Shown: piece after piece, positions 1-7,616 of the stretch | Layout of the letters: each line of letters opens with the position of its first letter | Numbering within the stretch: the stretch's first letter is position 1 | From: CAZYJD01 sp964647785 | GTDB lineage: Bacteria > Bacteroidota > Bacteroidia > NS11-12g > UBA9320 | Direction of reading: 5' to 3' | NCBI GenBank assembly: GCA_964647785.1 | Contig: CAZYJD010000014.1 | Location: 1 to 35,990, forward strand | Length of the DNA stretch: 35,990 nt | Translations under genes and position numbers: made by a program | Notes under the pieces: model-generated | What the model was told of the DNA's origin: nothing | The model's input: the letters and a program-made list of their open reading frames with translations, nothing else | The model's database searches: none

Positions 1-11
1 AGAGGCTTATA

Positions 12-1265
12 TCAGTTCTGCCCAGTAACGGGTAGACTCGTTTGAAGATGCGCAACCATTTCTGAAACGCCCATTTTAAAGAAAAGAAAATGATCGGAAC
101 CTCCTTCTGTTAGCTTGAAGTTCCGGTACAGGTCCTGTGCGCGCTGCTCGGTAGCCATCAACATCAATCGGGCTCGCGTTACTTTATTCTCACGCAGGTA
201 AGTTTTAAACTGTCGGGGGCGAAAATGAGTTAACATCGAACACCGGTATGTTTTTCCAAGCCATTTCTTTGGCAAGTCATCTAGTCCGAACAACTGTGCT
301 GTTTTAGAAATACATTCAGCCCCTTGTTCTGCGGCTAAATTGAAGCTCAATCGGCTGTGTTTTAATGCCGCATCAGGTATGAGAAGGTAATTCGGTTGGT
401 ACTCCCTTTCTGAGCAATTCAAACGCTCGTTGCTGCTATATATTTCTCTTTCGCCACTTCTCTTCAGAACAGCAGCGCTGATTAATGTCGGAATCTGGAC
501 TTTTGGATCAGATTTAAATCGAACCCAAACTTCTTTCATTTCTCCATCAAGCGAAATGCAAACAATCTCATGCACCCGTGGCATGTTTTCGAATGGGGCC
601 ACATCCATCAAAGGCGATAATTTCAACTCAAAACTTGGCGCATATTCGAAAATATGATCAAGTAACGCAAAAACATCCGGGCTATGCCCGTGCACATCCA
701 CCTTATTGCCACCGGTTCTTCGGTCAGGATCGGCATACACCACATCAAAAGAGCATGTTTTGCCTTCGTTGAAATAATCCTCTGCGCTGGAATCAATTCT
801 TTGAATATTGCAGACGCCCATTTTTCTGGCATTGTAGCGAAACATTTCGTTGATTCTTTGATTGGGATCGAGGCTAATCACCTGTTCAAAATTCGCAGCA
901 AATGCGAGATCATCCACCCCCATGCCACCGCTAATATTTAGCAAACCACCGCCTCCACCCATATAATCTGCCCTGAATGCAGCCACCCTTTCATCGGTGC
1001 ATTGTTCCAGACCTTTTTTATCAAGCGCGGGTAAAATCTCCAATAAGGAAGGCACTTTTTTTTGAGCCCTTCGGTATAAATCCAGCAACGAAATCAGATC
1101 ATTTGCTAGTGGATCCCGACCGTGTAAATGCAGAGCCAGATGCTTTAAATCGCTATTTTCAGCTTCCTTTAAAAAAGCCTCAAATCGACCACTGTCAATC
1201 AATTCTTCTACCCTGGTTTTTTGCAATAGTTGTATATTTGAAACGTTTACAAAGTAACAACGCAT
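12..1265 (-). CDS. THUMP-like class I SAM-dependent methyltransferase
   Basis: The 417-residue protein has a class I methyltransferase core. A glycine-rich SAM loop (NISGGMGVDD, residues 110-119) is followed by an acidic strand end (SLDPNQ, about 131-136) and a motif IV-like DPDRR (179-183). The N-terminal 100 residues are helical, and the C-terminal part fits the ferredoxin/THUMP-like domains of the Bacteroidota PG_1098-type family. By family it is probably an RNA methyltransferase, but the substrate is unknown. The start at 1265 is the first ATG; it lies 5 bases from the divergent small lipoprotein gene and the promoter box of that gene lies inside this reading frame, so a start slightly downstream is possible. 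The gene is complete at its 3' end, 11 bases from the window edge. Family recognition is good and the precise role is inferred. Confidence 0.82.
   Translation of the reverse strand: MRCYFVNVSNIQLLQKTRVEELIDSGRFEAFLKEAENSDLKHLALHLHGRDPLANDLISLLDLYRRAQKKVPSLLEILPALDKKGLEQCTDERVAAFRADYMGGGGGLLNISGGMGVDDLAFAANFEQVISLDPNQRINEMFRYNARKMGVCNIQRIDSSAEDYFNEGKTCSFDVVYADPDRRTGGNKVDVHGHSPDVFALLDHIFEYAPSFELKLSPLMDVAPFENMPRVHEIVCISLDGEMKEVWVRFKSDPKVQIPTLISAAVLKRSGEREIYSSNERLNCSEREYQPNYLLIPDAALKHSRLSFNLAAEQGAECISKTAQLFGLDDLPKKWLGKTYRCSMLTHFRPRQFKTYLRENKVTRARLMLMATEQRAQDLYRNFKLTEGGSDHFLFFKMGVSEMVAHLQTSLPVTGQN
1233..1240 (+). promoter_or_regulatory. Bacteroidota -7 promoter element for the small lipoprotein-ytxJ pair
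   Basis: TATATTTG matches the Bacteroidota -7 consensus TAnnTTTG exactly and sits about 30 bases before the ATG at 1271. I see no convincing -33 TTG/TTTG at the usual spacing. It lies inside the 5' end of the divergent methyltransferase gene. Confidence 0.5.
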
Positions 1266-1270
1266 ATTTT

Positions 1271-1399
1271 ATGAAGAAGTTCCTAGCTGCCTTTCTTTTT
1301 GTACTGTTCGTAACAGCTCTTGTAAGTTCATGCGGTTCCCGCCGCGATCGCTGCCCTGGTGTGGGTCAGATAGAAAGTGAAAACAGCTTTGCATCTTGA
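1271..1399 (+). CDS. very small predicted lipoprotein (42 aa)
   Basis: A 42-residue frame starts at the ATG just after the divergent methyltransferase start. It begins MKKFLAAFLFVLFVTALVSS and continues C-G-S-R-R-D-R-C-P-G-V-G. This is a lysine-rich n-region, a hydrophobic core and a lipobox-like VSSC, so the mature protein would be only about 22 residues attached by lipid at Cys21, with a second cysteine in CPGVG. A consensus promoter box lies 30 bases upstream. The 3' end overlaps the predicted ytxJ start by 23 bases in another frame, suggesting translational coupling. I recall similar tiny SSCG...CPGVG peptides in Bacteroidota but know no function. The gene is too short for many gene callers. 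Confidence 0.65.
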   Translation: MKKFLAAFLFVLFVTALVSSCGSRRDRCPGVGQIESENSFAS

Positions 1400-1742
1400 T
1401 GTGAAAGCACTCACACATTCAGAACAGCTCAACGAAATTAAGACCATCTCGGAGAATCAACCCGTGATGATTTTCAAGCATAGCACACGCTGCAGCATCA
1501 GTTCCATGGCGCTTCATCGCATTGAAGCCCATCAAGATGAATTGTTAAAAGCAATTCCATCCATCTACTTACTCGATTTAATTCGCCACCGAGCTTTGTC
1601 AAATGAAATAGCTTTGATCTTTGGCGTGCATCACGAGTCGCCTCAAATTCTTCTCATTATGAATGGCGAATGCATCTACGAAGCCTCACACACAGAGATA
1701 GCAGCGAAAGATGTGTTGGAATTCATACATATGAAAAATTAA
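1377..1742 (+). CDS. ytxJ: YtxJ-type monothiol bacilliredoxin-like protein
   Basis: The 121-residue protein has a thioredoxin-like fold pattern with a monothiol active site HSTRCSIS (Cys39) after the strand PVMIFKHS. This is the hallmark of the YtxJ family, proposed to act on bacillithiol mixed disulfides in the cytoplasm. A later segment, SPQILLIMNGECIYEASH, fits the cis-proline strand and following hairpin. The start is a GTG at 1377 overlapping the small lipoprotein; another in-frame GTG at 1401, just after the lipoprotein stop, is an alternative. The 3' end overlaps the convergent OsmC gene by 20 bases. Most Bacteroidota with this protein make bacillithiol, but the synthesis genes are not in this window. 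Confidence 0.85.
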   Translation: MKTALHLDVKALTHSEQLNEIKTISENQPVMIFKHSTRCSISSMALHRIEAHQDELLKAIPSIYLLDLIRHRALSNEIALIFGVHHESPQILLIMNGECIYEASHTEIAAKDVLEFIHMKN

Positions 1743-2127
1743 CCTCTTGCTCAAGCTCGTCTGAAAGACTCAGCGCAACCGGGCAATGGAGCGCAACTTC
1801 TTCCAATCTGTTCTTAACCTCATCGCCCGCAGGCCGCTCAATAAATAAGTTTACCTTAATTTTCCCTACCCTTCTTGGAGCTGATTTCATTTCTTTAAAA
1901 ACCTCGGCTCTGCAAACAAATGACCAGTCGTTTTTTTTGGCTTCAATGCCCATCACTGTAATCATGCAACTTGCCAGCGATGTTGCCAACAAATCGGTGG
2001 GTGAAAATGCCTGTCCAAGACCATTGTTATCTTTTGGGGCGTCTGTTTCTATTGAATGATTAGACTCCAAATGCGTGCAAGTGCAATGAAGCGATCCTTC
2101 ATAATTGATATGGGCAATTTTTTTCAT
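1723..2127 (-). CDS. OsmC family peroxiredoxin-like protein
   Basis: The 134-residue protein has the two conserved OsmC cysteines: Cys54 in ATSLASCMITVMG and Cys115 in ALHCPVALSL. These form the thiol-dependent hydroperoxide reduction site in OsmC/Ohr proteins. The N-terminal strands (MKKIAHINYEGSLHCTCTH) and the FSPTDLLA motif are typical of the YhfA-like OsmC branch. I start at the ATG at 2127, because the upstream ATG at 2151 adds eight residues (MLPPLLNR) that do not look like the family. The gene converges on and overlaps ytxJ by 20 bases, placing two thiol-chemistry proteins tail to tail. Confidence 0.88.
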   Translation of the reverse strand: MKKIAHINYEGSLHCTCTHLESNHSIETDAPKDNNGLGQAFSPTDLLATSLASCMITVMGIEAKKNDWSFVCRAEVFKEMKSAPRRVGKIKVNLFIERPAGDEVKNRLEEVALHCPVALSLSDELEQEVNFSYV

Positions 2128-2241
2128 ACGATTCAAGAGAGGTGGAAGCAATTTACAATACTATTTTTCTTCTTCATCAATAAAGTTGAATCACAGATGA
2201 AATGAAAGATGGCAGAAAAACATTTATTTTGATCAACGAGA

Positions 2242-2991
2242 ATGGGTCTTCTTTTCAAATCCATATGGTTTACCGCATTGGCAATTCCGCTCGCAGCCAT
2301 TGGTCAGATTCAAAATCCTTCATCATCAATGGGGGGAGTGGTGCTTCGATCCAATGGCATGGGTTTTCACTACAGTAGAATTTATGATCGAGACGTAAAA
2401 CCCGCCATGAGTCTTGAATTGGAAGCGGTGAATCACCGCCATTCAAAGGAGATGAGAATTCTGAGCACCGATAACTTTGAACCAGGAACATTTAGCTACG
2501 GTAAGTTGAATCACGTAGGACTACTGAGAATGAATGTAGGCATTGTGCAAAGCCTCAATAACAATAACGATCATCAGAACCCTGTTTTGCTATTGCGTTG
2601 CCATGGCGGGCTGCAAATGGCTGCTCTAAAGCCCATCTATTTAAGGGTTCTTAATTATAGCGGCCCATCCGATGGTTTTGTCAGTTATGAACGATTTCGG
2701 GCCAACCCACCCACACCAAAAAGTCAAATTTTAGGCGAAGCACCCTTTTCTCAAGGATTGGATGAAACAAGCTTTCGGGTGGGGTTGCATATCAATTCAT
2801 CTGTTCTATTGCAATGGACCAATCAATCAGGGGGCACGCGCAATGTTGAAATGGGAGCACAGGTTGATTTTTTTCGAAAAGGACTTCCCATCATGGCCCT
2901 GACAACCAATCGACCACTGACCATAAGTTATTTTATCTCATTCTTATTTGGTAAAAACAACCAAGCGCTTGACCCCATCTCCAATTTCTAA
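2242..2991 (+). CDS. conserved Bacteroidota outer-membrane-type protein of unknown function
   Basis: The 249-residue protein has an N-terminal signal peptide (to about residue 22, ending AIGQ) and then alternating hydrophobic/polar strands such as GGVVLRSNGMGFHY, SLELEAVNH and LLRMNVGIVQS, consistent with a small beta-barrel. It resembles a Bacteroidota family of about 230-250 residues with a GGVxLRxNGxG start, a HPKE-like segment (here RHSKEMR) and a YGKLN motif. I recall members encoded next to lipA, as here. No catalytic motif is visible. No terminator is evident in the 181 bases before lipA, so read-through is possible although lipA has its own promoter box. The function is unknown. Confidence 0.7.
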   Translation: MGLLFKSIWFTALAIPLAAIGQIQNPSSSMGGVVLRSNGMGFHYSRIYDRDVKPAMSLELEAVNHRHSKEMRILSTDNFEPGTFSYGKLNHVGLLRMNVGIVQSLNNNNDHQNPVLLLRCHGGLQMAALKPIYLRVLNYSGPSDGFVSYERFRANPPTPKSQILGEAPFSQGLDETSFRVGLHINSSVLLQWTNQSGGTRNVEMGAQVDFFRKGLPIMALTTNRPLTISYFISFLFGKNNQALDPISNF

Positions 2992-3088
2992 TTTGAATTG
3001 ATTTCTTCGAATGAGCCGCCTCCTTTTACATATGAATGGAGAACAAAACGCAGCTTGATTGGGTTTAAGGAATAATTATTTAAAAAGG

Positions 3089-3114
3089 ATGTCATCTCAC
3101 ATCAAGTGTGACAT
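3089..3114. promoter_or_regulatory. imperfect palindrome upstream of lipA
   Basis: Two nested inverted repeats lie between 3089 and 3114: TCACA (3097-3101) with TGTGA (3107-3111), and ATGTCA (3089-3094) with TGACAT (3109-3114). They sit 22 bases upstream of the TACATTTG box and could be an operator for lipA. The two pairs have different centres and no regulator is encoded nearby, so the assignment is speculative. Confidence 0.25.
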
Positions 3115-3135
3115 TATTTTTAAAAAGCTGTTAAT

Positions 3136-3143
3136 TACATTTG
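3136..3143 (+). promoter_or_regulatory. Bacteroidota -7 promoter element for lipA
   Basis: TACATTTG fits TAnnTTTG exactly and ends 29 bases before the lipA ATG, in the AT-rich gap after the outer-membrane protein gene. A matching -33 element is not clear. Confidence 0.5.
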
Positions 3144-3172
3144 TGAACTTAGTTTGTTGGGAATAGCGGGAT

Positions 3173-4042
3173 ATGATTGAATTACCTACCATTGCAGGCC
3201 CTAAAAAGCGCACCAAACCCGATTGGTTAAAGATTGATTTGCCAACGGGCAAAGATTATGTGCGGGTAAAACAGATTGTGAAGGAAAATAAGCTTCACAC
3301 CATATGCGAAGACGGCCAATGCCCGAACATGGGAGAATGCTGGGGAGCCGGTACAGCAACCTTTATGATTCTGGGCAATGTGTGTACCCGCTCATGTTCG
3401 TTCTGCGCAGTGGCAACAGGCCGTCCGAATGAATATGACCTGGACGAACCCAGAAGGGTAGCTGAAGCCATTCAATTGATGGGAGTAAAACACGCTGTGA
3501 TCACTTCCGTTAACCGAGATGAACTGAAAGACAAAGGCTCCTCCGTTTGGGCAGCAACCATCAGGGAAGTAAAATTACTGAATCCCAATACCACCATGGA
3601 AACCCTCATCCCTGATTTTCGGGCAGATTGGGATGCCCTATACAGGGTTATTGACGAAGAACCAGAGGTGGTTTCACACAACATGGAAACCGTTCAACGA
3701 TTGTATCGCCGGGTACGACCCCAGGCCAAATACGAAAGAAGTCTTGAACAAATAAAAAGAACCAAAGAAAGAGGACGCAGAACCAAGTCCGGTATCATGG
3801 TGGGCTTGGGTGAAAGCCGCGATGAAGTCTTTGAAATCATGGATGATCTGGTTGCATACGGATGCGATGTGCTTACGATTGGGCAATATTTGCAACCCAC
3901 ACGAATGCATCTGAATGTTGAAGAATATGTTCATCCCGATATATTTGCCATATACAAGGAAGAAGGAGAGAAGCGCGGTTTCGACATTGTAGAGTCAGGT
4001 CCCATGGTTCGCTCATCTTATCATGCAGAAAAACATCTTTAA
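3173..4042 (+). CDS. lipA: lipoyl synthase
   Basis: This cytoplasmic radical-SAM enzyme inserts two sulfurs into octanoyl groups on E2 and GcvH proteins. Both iron-sulfur cluster motifs are present: the auxiliary cluster cysteines CEDGQCPNMGEC (Cys45, 50, 56) and the radical-SAM motif CTRSCSFC (Cys71, 75, 78). The conserved C-terminal RSSYHAE (near 280-286) carries the serine that ligates the auxiliary cluster. At 289 residues it is full length. The start at 3173 gives the typical short N-terminus ending in KPDWLK. Its product is needed by lipoyl-dependent dehydrogenases such as the one whose fused E1 lies at 11994-13973, although E2/E3 are not in this window. Confidence 0.98.
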   Translation: MIELPTIAGPKKRTKPDWLKIDLPTGKDYVRVKQIVKENKLHTICEDGQCPNMGECWGAGTATFMILGNVCTRSCSFCAVATGRPNEYDLDEPRRVAEAIQLMGVKHAVITSVNRDELKDKGSSVWAATIREVKLLNPNTTMETLIPDFRADWDALYRVIDEEPEVVSHNMETVQRLYRRVRPQAKYERSLEQIKRTKERGRRTKSGIMVGLGESRDEVFEIMDDLVAYGCDVLTIGQYLQPTRMHLNVEEYVHPDIFAIYKEEGEKRGFDIVESGPMVRSSYHAEKHL

Positions 4043-4061
4043 ACTATTATAATTGTTCACT

Positions 4062-6782
4062 ATGAATAAAACTTTACGTTACAGCCTTACCGCAGCTTTG
4101 TCGGTCACCGCCATTACCGCAGCACTTTTAAGTCGCACCGGGCAACAAAAATCTTACTATGAGCCAAGAGAGGAGACAGCCACTTCAAGCGCTCATCTTG
4201 AGGAAAAAGGGGGTGCCCGAATGATTGGCGAAGCACTGAAGTACATGGCCGCAATGCGCGCCAATGAAATTACAGGCAAAGTAGATCCGGCCGATGTGCA
4301 AAGAGCCAAAGAACAAATTGCAGCACATGCCGGTAAGCAATACAAATCTAGATTGCCATTGATATGGAAAGAATCGGGGCCGGACAATGTGGGCGGGCGT
4401 ACGCGTGCTTTCATGATTGATCGGAATAACAATCAGGTGCTTTATTCAGGAGGGGTCTCCGGTGGATTATGGAAATCGAGCAACGGTGGAAACAGCTGGT
4501 ATAAAATCAATGATGATCAGGAAAACTTGGCGGTTGTATCCATTACACAATCTCCTGATGGAACCATCTACTATGGCACGGGCGAAGGCGCCATCCCTTT
4601 CAACTCTGCCAATGCCACCGAAGGAACAATGATTGAGGGAGAAGGCGTTTTCAAATCTACCGACAATGGACAAACCTTCACCCAGCTAAACAATACCAGA
4701 AACTTCCGCTCAGTGCTTGATATGGCAAGTCACCCAACACAGAACATTGTATTCATGGGCAATGAATTGGGGCTTTATTACTCCGACAACGGAGGTGATA
4801 ACTGGAATCGAATCACCGCCGTATTGGGTACAGTGACAGAACTCAAAATGGATCCCAACGGAACCCTATTTGTTAATTCAAGGGGATTCATCTATCGTTC
4901 TGAGAACCCAACGGACAACGCTTCTTACCAGTCAGTACTTAGTGTTCCAGGAATGAATCGCATGGAACTTGCCATTGCCCATTCTGACAACAACTATGTT
5001 TATGCTGTGGCCTCCAGAACCGATAACTTCTTCGGCGGATTGTATCGCTCAACTGACAATGGTAAAACCTGGGAGTTGATTCAGCCAGGAGGCAGTGAAT
5101 TTTTCACCCCTCTATCGAGTGACCTGAGTGCACAGGGAGGTTATGACCTTTGCCTTGGCGTTGATCCCGGAAATAAAGACCGCGTATTCATTGGCGGAGT
5201 GGATTTTGCCGAATGGACCCCTCAAAAAGGTGCCTATGAAGTGGCCAGCCTTTTCGAAAGTCCAACCAACCCACTTTACATCCACGCCGACAAGCATGCC
5301 ATAACTTTCGATACCAAAAGCAATCCTCCCATCATGTATGTTTCTACCGATGGAGGAACCTATAAATCCACCAATGCCGGTCTTACTCGCTTTCGTCCGG
5401 TAAATAATGGCTATTCAACCATTCAATACTACGGTGTTGCAGGCGGAAGAGATGGCATCATTTTGGCCGGTTCGCAAGACAATGGAACACATTACATCAA
5501 CAAACAAGGTTCTACTCCTCAGCAGGGAGTTGAAGTTCTTGGTGGAGATGGTTTCCGATCTGCGATTTCAAAATACAACAACAATATTTTCTTCATGGAA
5601 TCTTATTTTGGTTCCATTTGGAGAAGCAGCAATAGAGGAAGGAACAATGCACAAATGTTCAATGGTGACAGCCGCATACCAACCCGTGCACGTGGCTCTA
5701 GTTTTGACCTCAACAGCGATTTTAACACCGAATTTACCCTTTGGGAAAAAGATGCTGAAACAAGTCGCTTCTTTGTTTCTACACCTACCGGTATTTGGAT
5801 GGCAACCAACCCGACAAACTTCAATGAACCTCCGGTATGGTTCCGCGTGGCCGGACGCACCCGCTCATACCATAACATTGATGTGAGCAAAGATGGAGAT
5901 CACATGTTTGCAGGCCGTTCAGGTGAAGTAATCCGTGTTAGCGGTCTTAATAAAGCCATTTTTACCATTGAAGCTCTCCCGGTAAATGATCAAATCTCTG
6001 ATAGCTTGGTGCTCACCGACATCACTTCGAATCTGCCCAGAGGCCGTTTCATCACTGATGTAGAAGTAGATCAGAATGACCCCAATCGCGTAATGGTTAC
6101 CCTTGGTAACTACGGTAACACCCAATACGTTTACATCACAGAAAACGCACTGGATGAGACACCAACCTGGCGTTCTGTTCAAGGAAGCGGAACCAATGGT
6201 CTTCCCGCTTTCCCAGTTTATGATGCTGAGTTCAGTGAAAGTCCAGGACAGCAAAATGTGGTCATTTTAGGCACCGAATTTGGCATTTGGGCCACCTCTA
6301 ACATCAGTGCAAGCAGCCCGGTTTGGGAAGAACAAAATGGAGCCATCGACATGAGCGGAAATGCAGCGGTATTCCCCAGAGTTCCCGTTTATGAACTTGC
6401 TCAGGTTAGTGAAGACCCCAATCAAAGTGTAGATATGATTCTGTATGCGGGTACACACGGAAGAGGGGTTTGGGAAACAGGCTGGAGACTTTCTTCAGTT
6501 GAGAACAATAAAAACCTCAAAACAGCATCCATCAAAGCTTATCCAAATCCGGCTAATCAAGGCTATTCCAATTTGAGTCTCTTCACCAGTGAGGCAGCCA
6601 GTTTGCATGTAACTGTGGCGGACCTCAGCGGAAAAGTGGTTCACTCAGAACATATCCGTACACTCGCTGCACGTGAAACAAACTTGAAGCTACATACTTC
6701 AACATGGAAAAATGGTGCTTATGTGGTTTCTGTTAAAGGAGCTCAGTACCATGGAAGCAGCCGTATTTTGGTAATGAATTAA
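4062..6782 (+). CDS. secreted Asp-box beta-propeller protein with T9SS type A sorting domain
   Basis: The 906-residue protein begins with a signal-peptide-like segment (MNKTLRYSLTAALSVTAITA). It carries repeated Asp-box (BNR) motifs, for example SSNGGNSW (139-146), STDNGQTF (199-206), YSDNGGDNW (240-248) and STDNGKTW (330-337), as in sialidase-like and VPS10/YCF48-like propellers. The last 80 residues (from AYPNP to the terminal SSRILVMN) form a T9SS type A sorting domain, so it should cross the outer membrane and be released or anchored at the surface. No sialidase active-site set is evident, so an enzymatic role is not claimed. I use the ATG at 4062 rather than the in-frame TTG at 4053. TATAATTG at 4048-4055 is a one-mismatch -7 box just upstream. 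A strong terminator follows. Confidence 0.88.
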   Translation: MNKTLRYSLTAALSVTAITAALLSRTGQQKSYYEPREETATSSAHLEEKGGARMIGEALKYMAAMRANEITGKVDPADVQRAKEQIAAHAGKQYKSRLPLIWKESGPDNVGGRTRAFMIDRNNNQVLYSGGVSGGLWKSSNGGNSWYKINDDQENLAVVSITQSPDGTIYYGTGEGAIPFNSANATEGTMIEGEGVFKSTDNGQTFTQLNNTRNFRSVLDMASHPTQNIVFMGNELGLYYSDNGGDNWNRITAVLGTVTELKMDPNGTLFVNSRGFIYRSENPTDNASYQSVLSVPGMNRMELAIAHSDNNYVYAVASRTDNFFGGLYRSTDNGKTWELIQPGGSEFFTPLSSDLSAQGGYDLCLGVDPGNKDRVFIGGVDFAEWTPQKGAYEVASLFESPTNPLYIHADKHAITFDTKSNPPIMYVSTDGGTYKSTNAGLTRFRPVNNGYSTIQYYGVAGGRDGIILAGSQDNGTHYINKQGSTPQQGVEVLGGDGFRSAISKYNNNIFFMESYFGSIWRSSNRGRNNAQMFNGDSRIPTRARGSSFDLNSDFNTEFTLWEKDAETSRFFVSTPTGIWMATNPTNFNEPPVWFRVAGRTRSYHNIDVSKDGDHMFAGRSGEVIRVSGLNKAIFTIEALPVNDQISDSLVLTDITSNLPRGRFITDVEVDQNDPNRVMVTLGNYGNTQYVYITENALDETPTWRSVQGSGTNGLPAFPVYDAEFSESPGQQNVVILGTEFGIWATSNISASSPVWEEQNGAIDMSGNAAVFPRVPVYELAQVSEDPNQSVDMILYAGTHGRGVWETGWRLSSVENNKNLKTASIKAYPNPANQGYSNLSLFTSEAASLHVTVADLSGKVVHSEHIRTLAARETNLKLHTSTWKNGAYVVSVKGAQYHGSSRILVMN

Positions 6783-6814
6783 TCCGCAGGATTCAACAAA
6801 TCTGCTTGATATCA

Positions 6815-6881
6815 AAGTCGCCTTTTGTGTCAGCTTCGGAGCGAATAACGCCCTGCCTGAATGCAAAAGGCGGCTTTTTTT
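6815..6881 (+). terminator. intrinsic terminator after the Asp-box T9SS gene
   Basis: AAGTCGCCTTTTG (6815-6827) pairs with CAAAAGGCGGCTT (6864-6876), a 13-bp stem with one G-U pair, followed by a T run to 6881. The loop is unusually long at about 36 bases. It ends transcription of the secreted protein gene and argues that the next gene starts after it. Confidence 0.8.
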
Positions 6882-6889
6882 GTGCTTGC

Positions 6890-7540
6890 TTGAAAGTGCT
6901 CAGCTTTATTTACCCCATTCGGTTACAACAACTGCATTCTGAGTTCAGCGGCCCCATTGAAATTGTTCTTCGATTCGGGAAGGTGGAAGTAAATAACCAC
7001 CAAGCCAATTATTCCTTTGGCAACCTGCACCGGGTTTTTAGCTACATTCTGAATAAATACAGTTCGATCGTTAGGTCCAAAAAAAACATCCTCATTTTAG
7101 GGTTTGGAGCTGGAAGCATCTATGAAATACTGCGCAATGAGCTCAATTATCCAAACCAAATAACCGGGGTTGAAATCGACCCACTGATGATTCGTCTTTT
7201 TCGCACCAGGAACAAATCAGACGATGATCAGCTGACCATCGAAATTTGCGACGCACTTTCTTATCTCACAAGACACAAAAATGCTTACGACCTTATTTTG
7301 ATCGACCTATTTAAAACCCTCGAACACTCTCCCCTTCTTCACAAAACTGAATTCATTGAATTATTAAAGCAAAATTGCAGCGAAGATGGTATGGTCCTTT
7401 TCAACACCATATTCCATGATAAAGATCCTAAGCTGAGCAGTTTCGCAATCGATTTGCATCAAATGTTTCGTCATGTAAAAAGACAGCACGTCATGTATAA
7501 CAACTACATTTTTATTGCAAGTGACATTGTGGCCGATTAA
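6890..7540 (+). CDS. spermidine-synthase-like methyltransferase-fold protein
   Basis: The 216-residue protein has a Rossmann methyltransferase core: NILILGFGAGSIYEIL (67-82) is the nucleotide loop, VEID (94-97) the acidic strand end, ICDAL (119-123) the next strand, and DLILIDLFK (134-142) the strand that in true spermidine synthases bears the DxFDG motif. The NYSFGNLHRVF segment is typical of the Bacteroidota version. The catalytic spermidine/putrescine residues are not obvious, so polyamine synthesis is unproven. A TTG at 6806 would extend it, but that start lies upstream of the terminator stem. I therefore choose the TTG at 6890, with the GTG at 6896 as alternative; both give the short N-terminus expected for this family. 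Confidence 0.75.
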   Translation: MKVLSFIYPIRLQQLHSEFSGPIEIVLRFGKVEVNNHQANYSFGNLHRVFSYILNKYSSIVRSKKNILILGFGAGSIYEILRNELNYPNQITGVEIDPLMIRLFRTRNKSDDDQLTIEICDALSYLTRHKNAYDLILIDLFKTLEHSPLLHKTEFIELLKQNCSEDGMVLFNTIFHDKDPKLSSFAIDLHQMFRHVKRQHVMYNNYIFIASDIVAD

Positions 7541-7616
7541 AAATTAATTTAGTGTCATTTTGTCTTATTTTCTTTCTGGTATACCTATTGGGCTAAGGTC
7601 GAAAAAAGAAAATAAC

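Noticed and set aside
977..1399. 140-codon plus-strand frame ending with the small lipoprotein
   Set aside because: Its first two thirds are antisense to the THUMP-like methyltransferase gene; only the last 42 codons, with a promoter box and lipoprotein signal, look real.
3097..3111. TCACA-n5-TGTGA as a CRP-type site
   Set aside because: The half-sites are in the opposite order to TGTGA-n6-TCACA, and no CRP-family gene is nearby; kept only as a generic palindrome.
5407..5886. 159-codon frame inside the Asp-box gene
   Set aside because: It lies in an alternate frame of a confidently coding gene with clear Asp-box repeats; nothing recognisable is encoded.
4062..6782. Tandem DNA repeats in the Asp-box gene
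   Set aside because: The similarity is at protein level (Asp boxes), not repeated DNA.
6806..6889. Upstream start (TTG 6806) of the spermidine-synthase-like gene
   Set aside because: The added residues are encoded by a terminator stem-loop and do not resemble the family.
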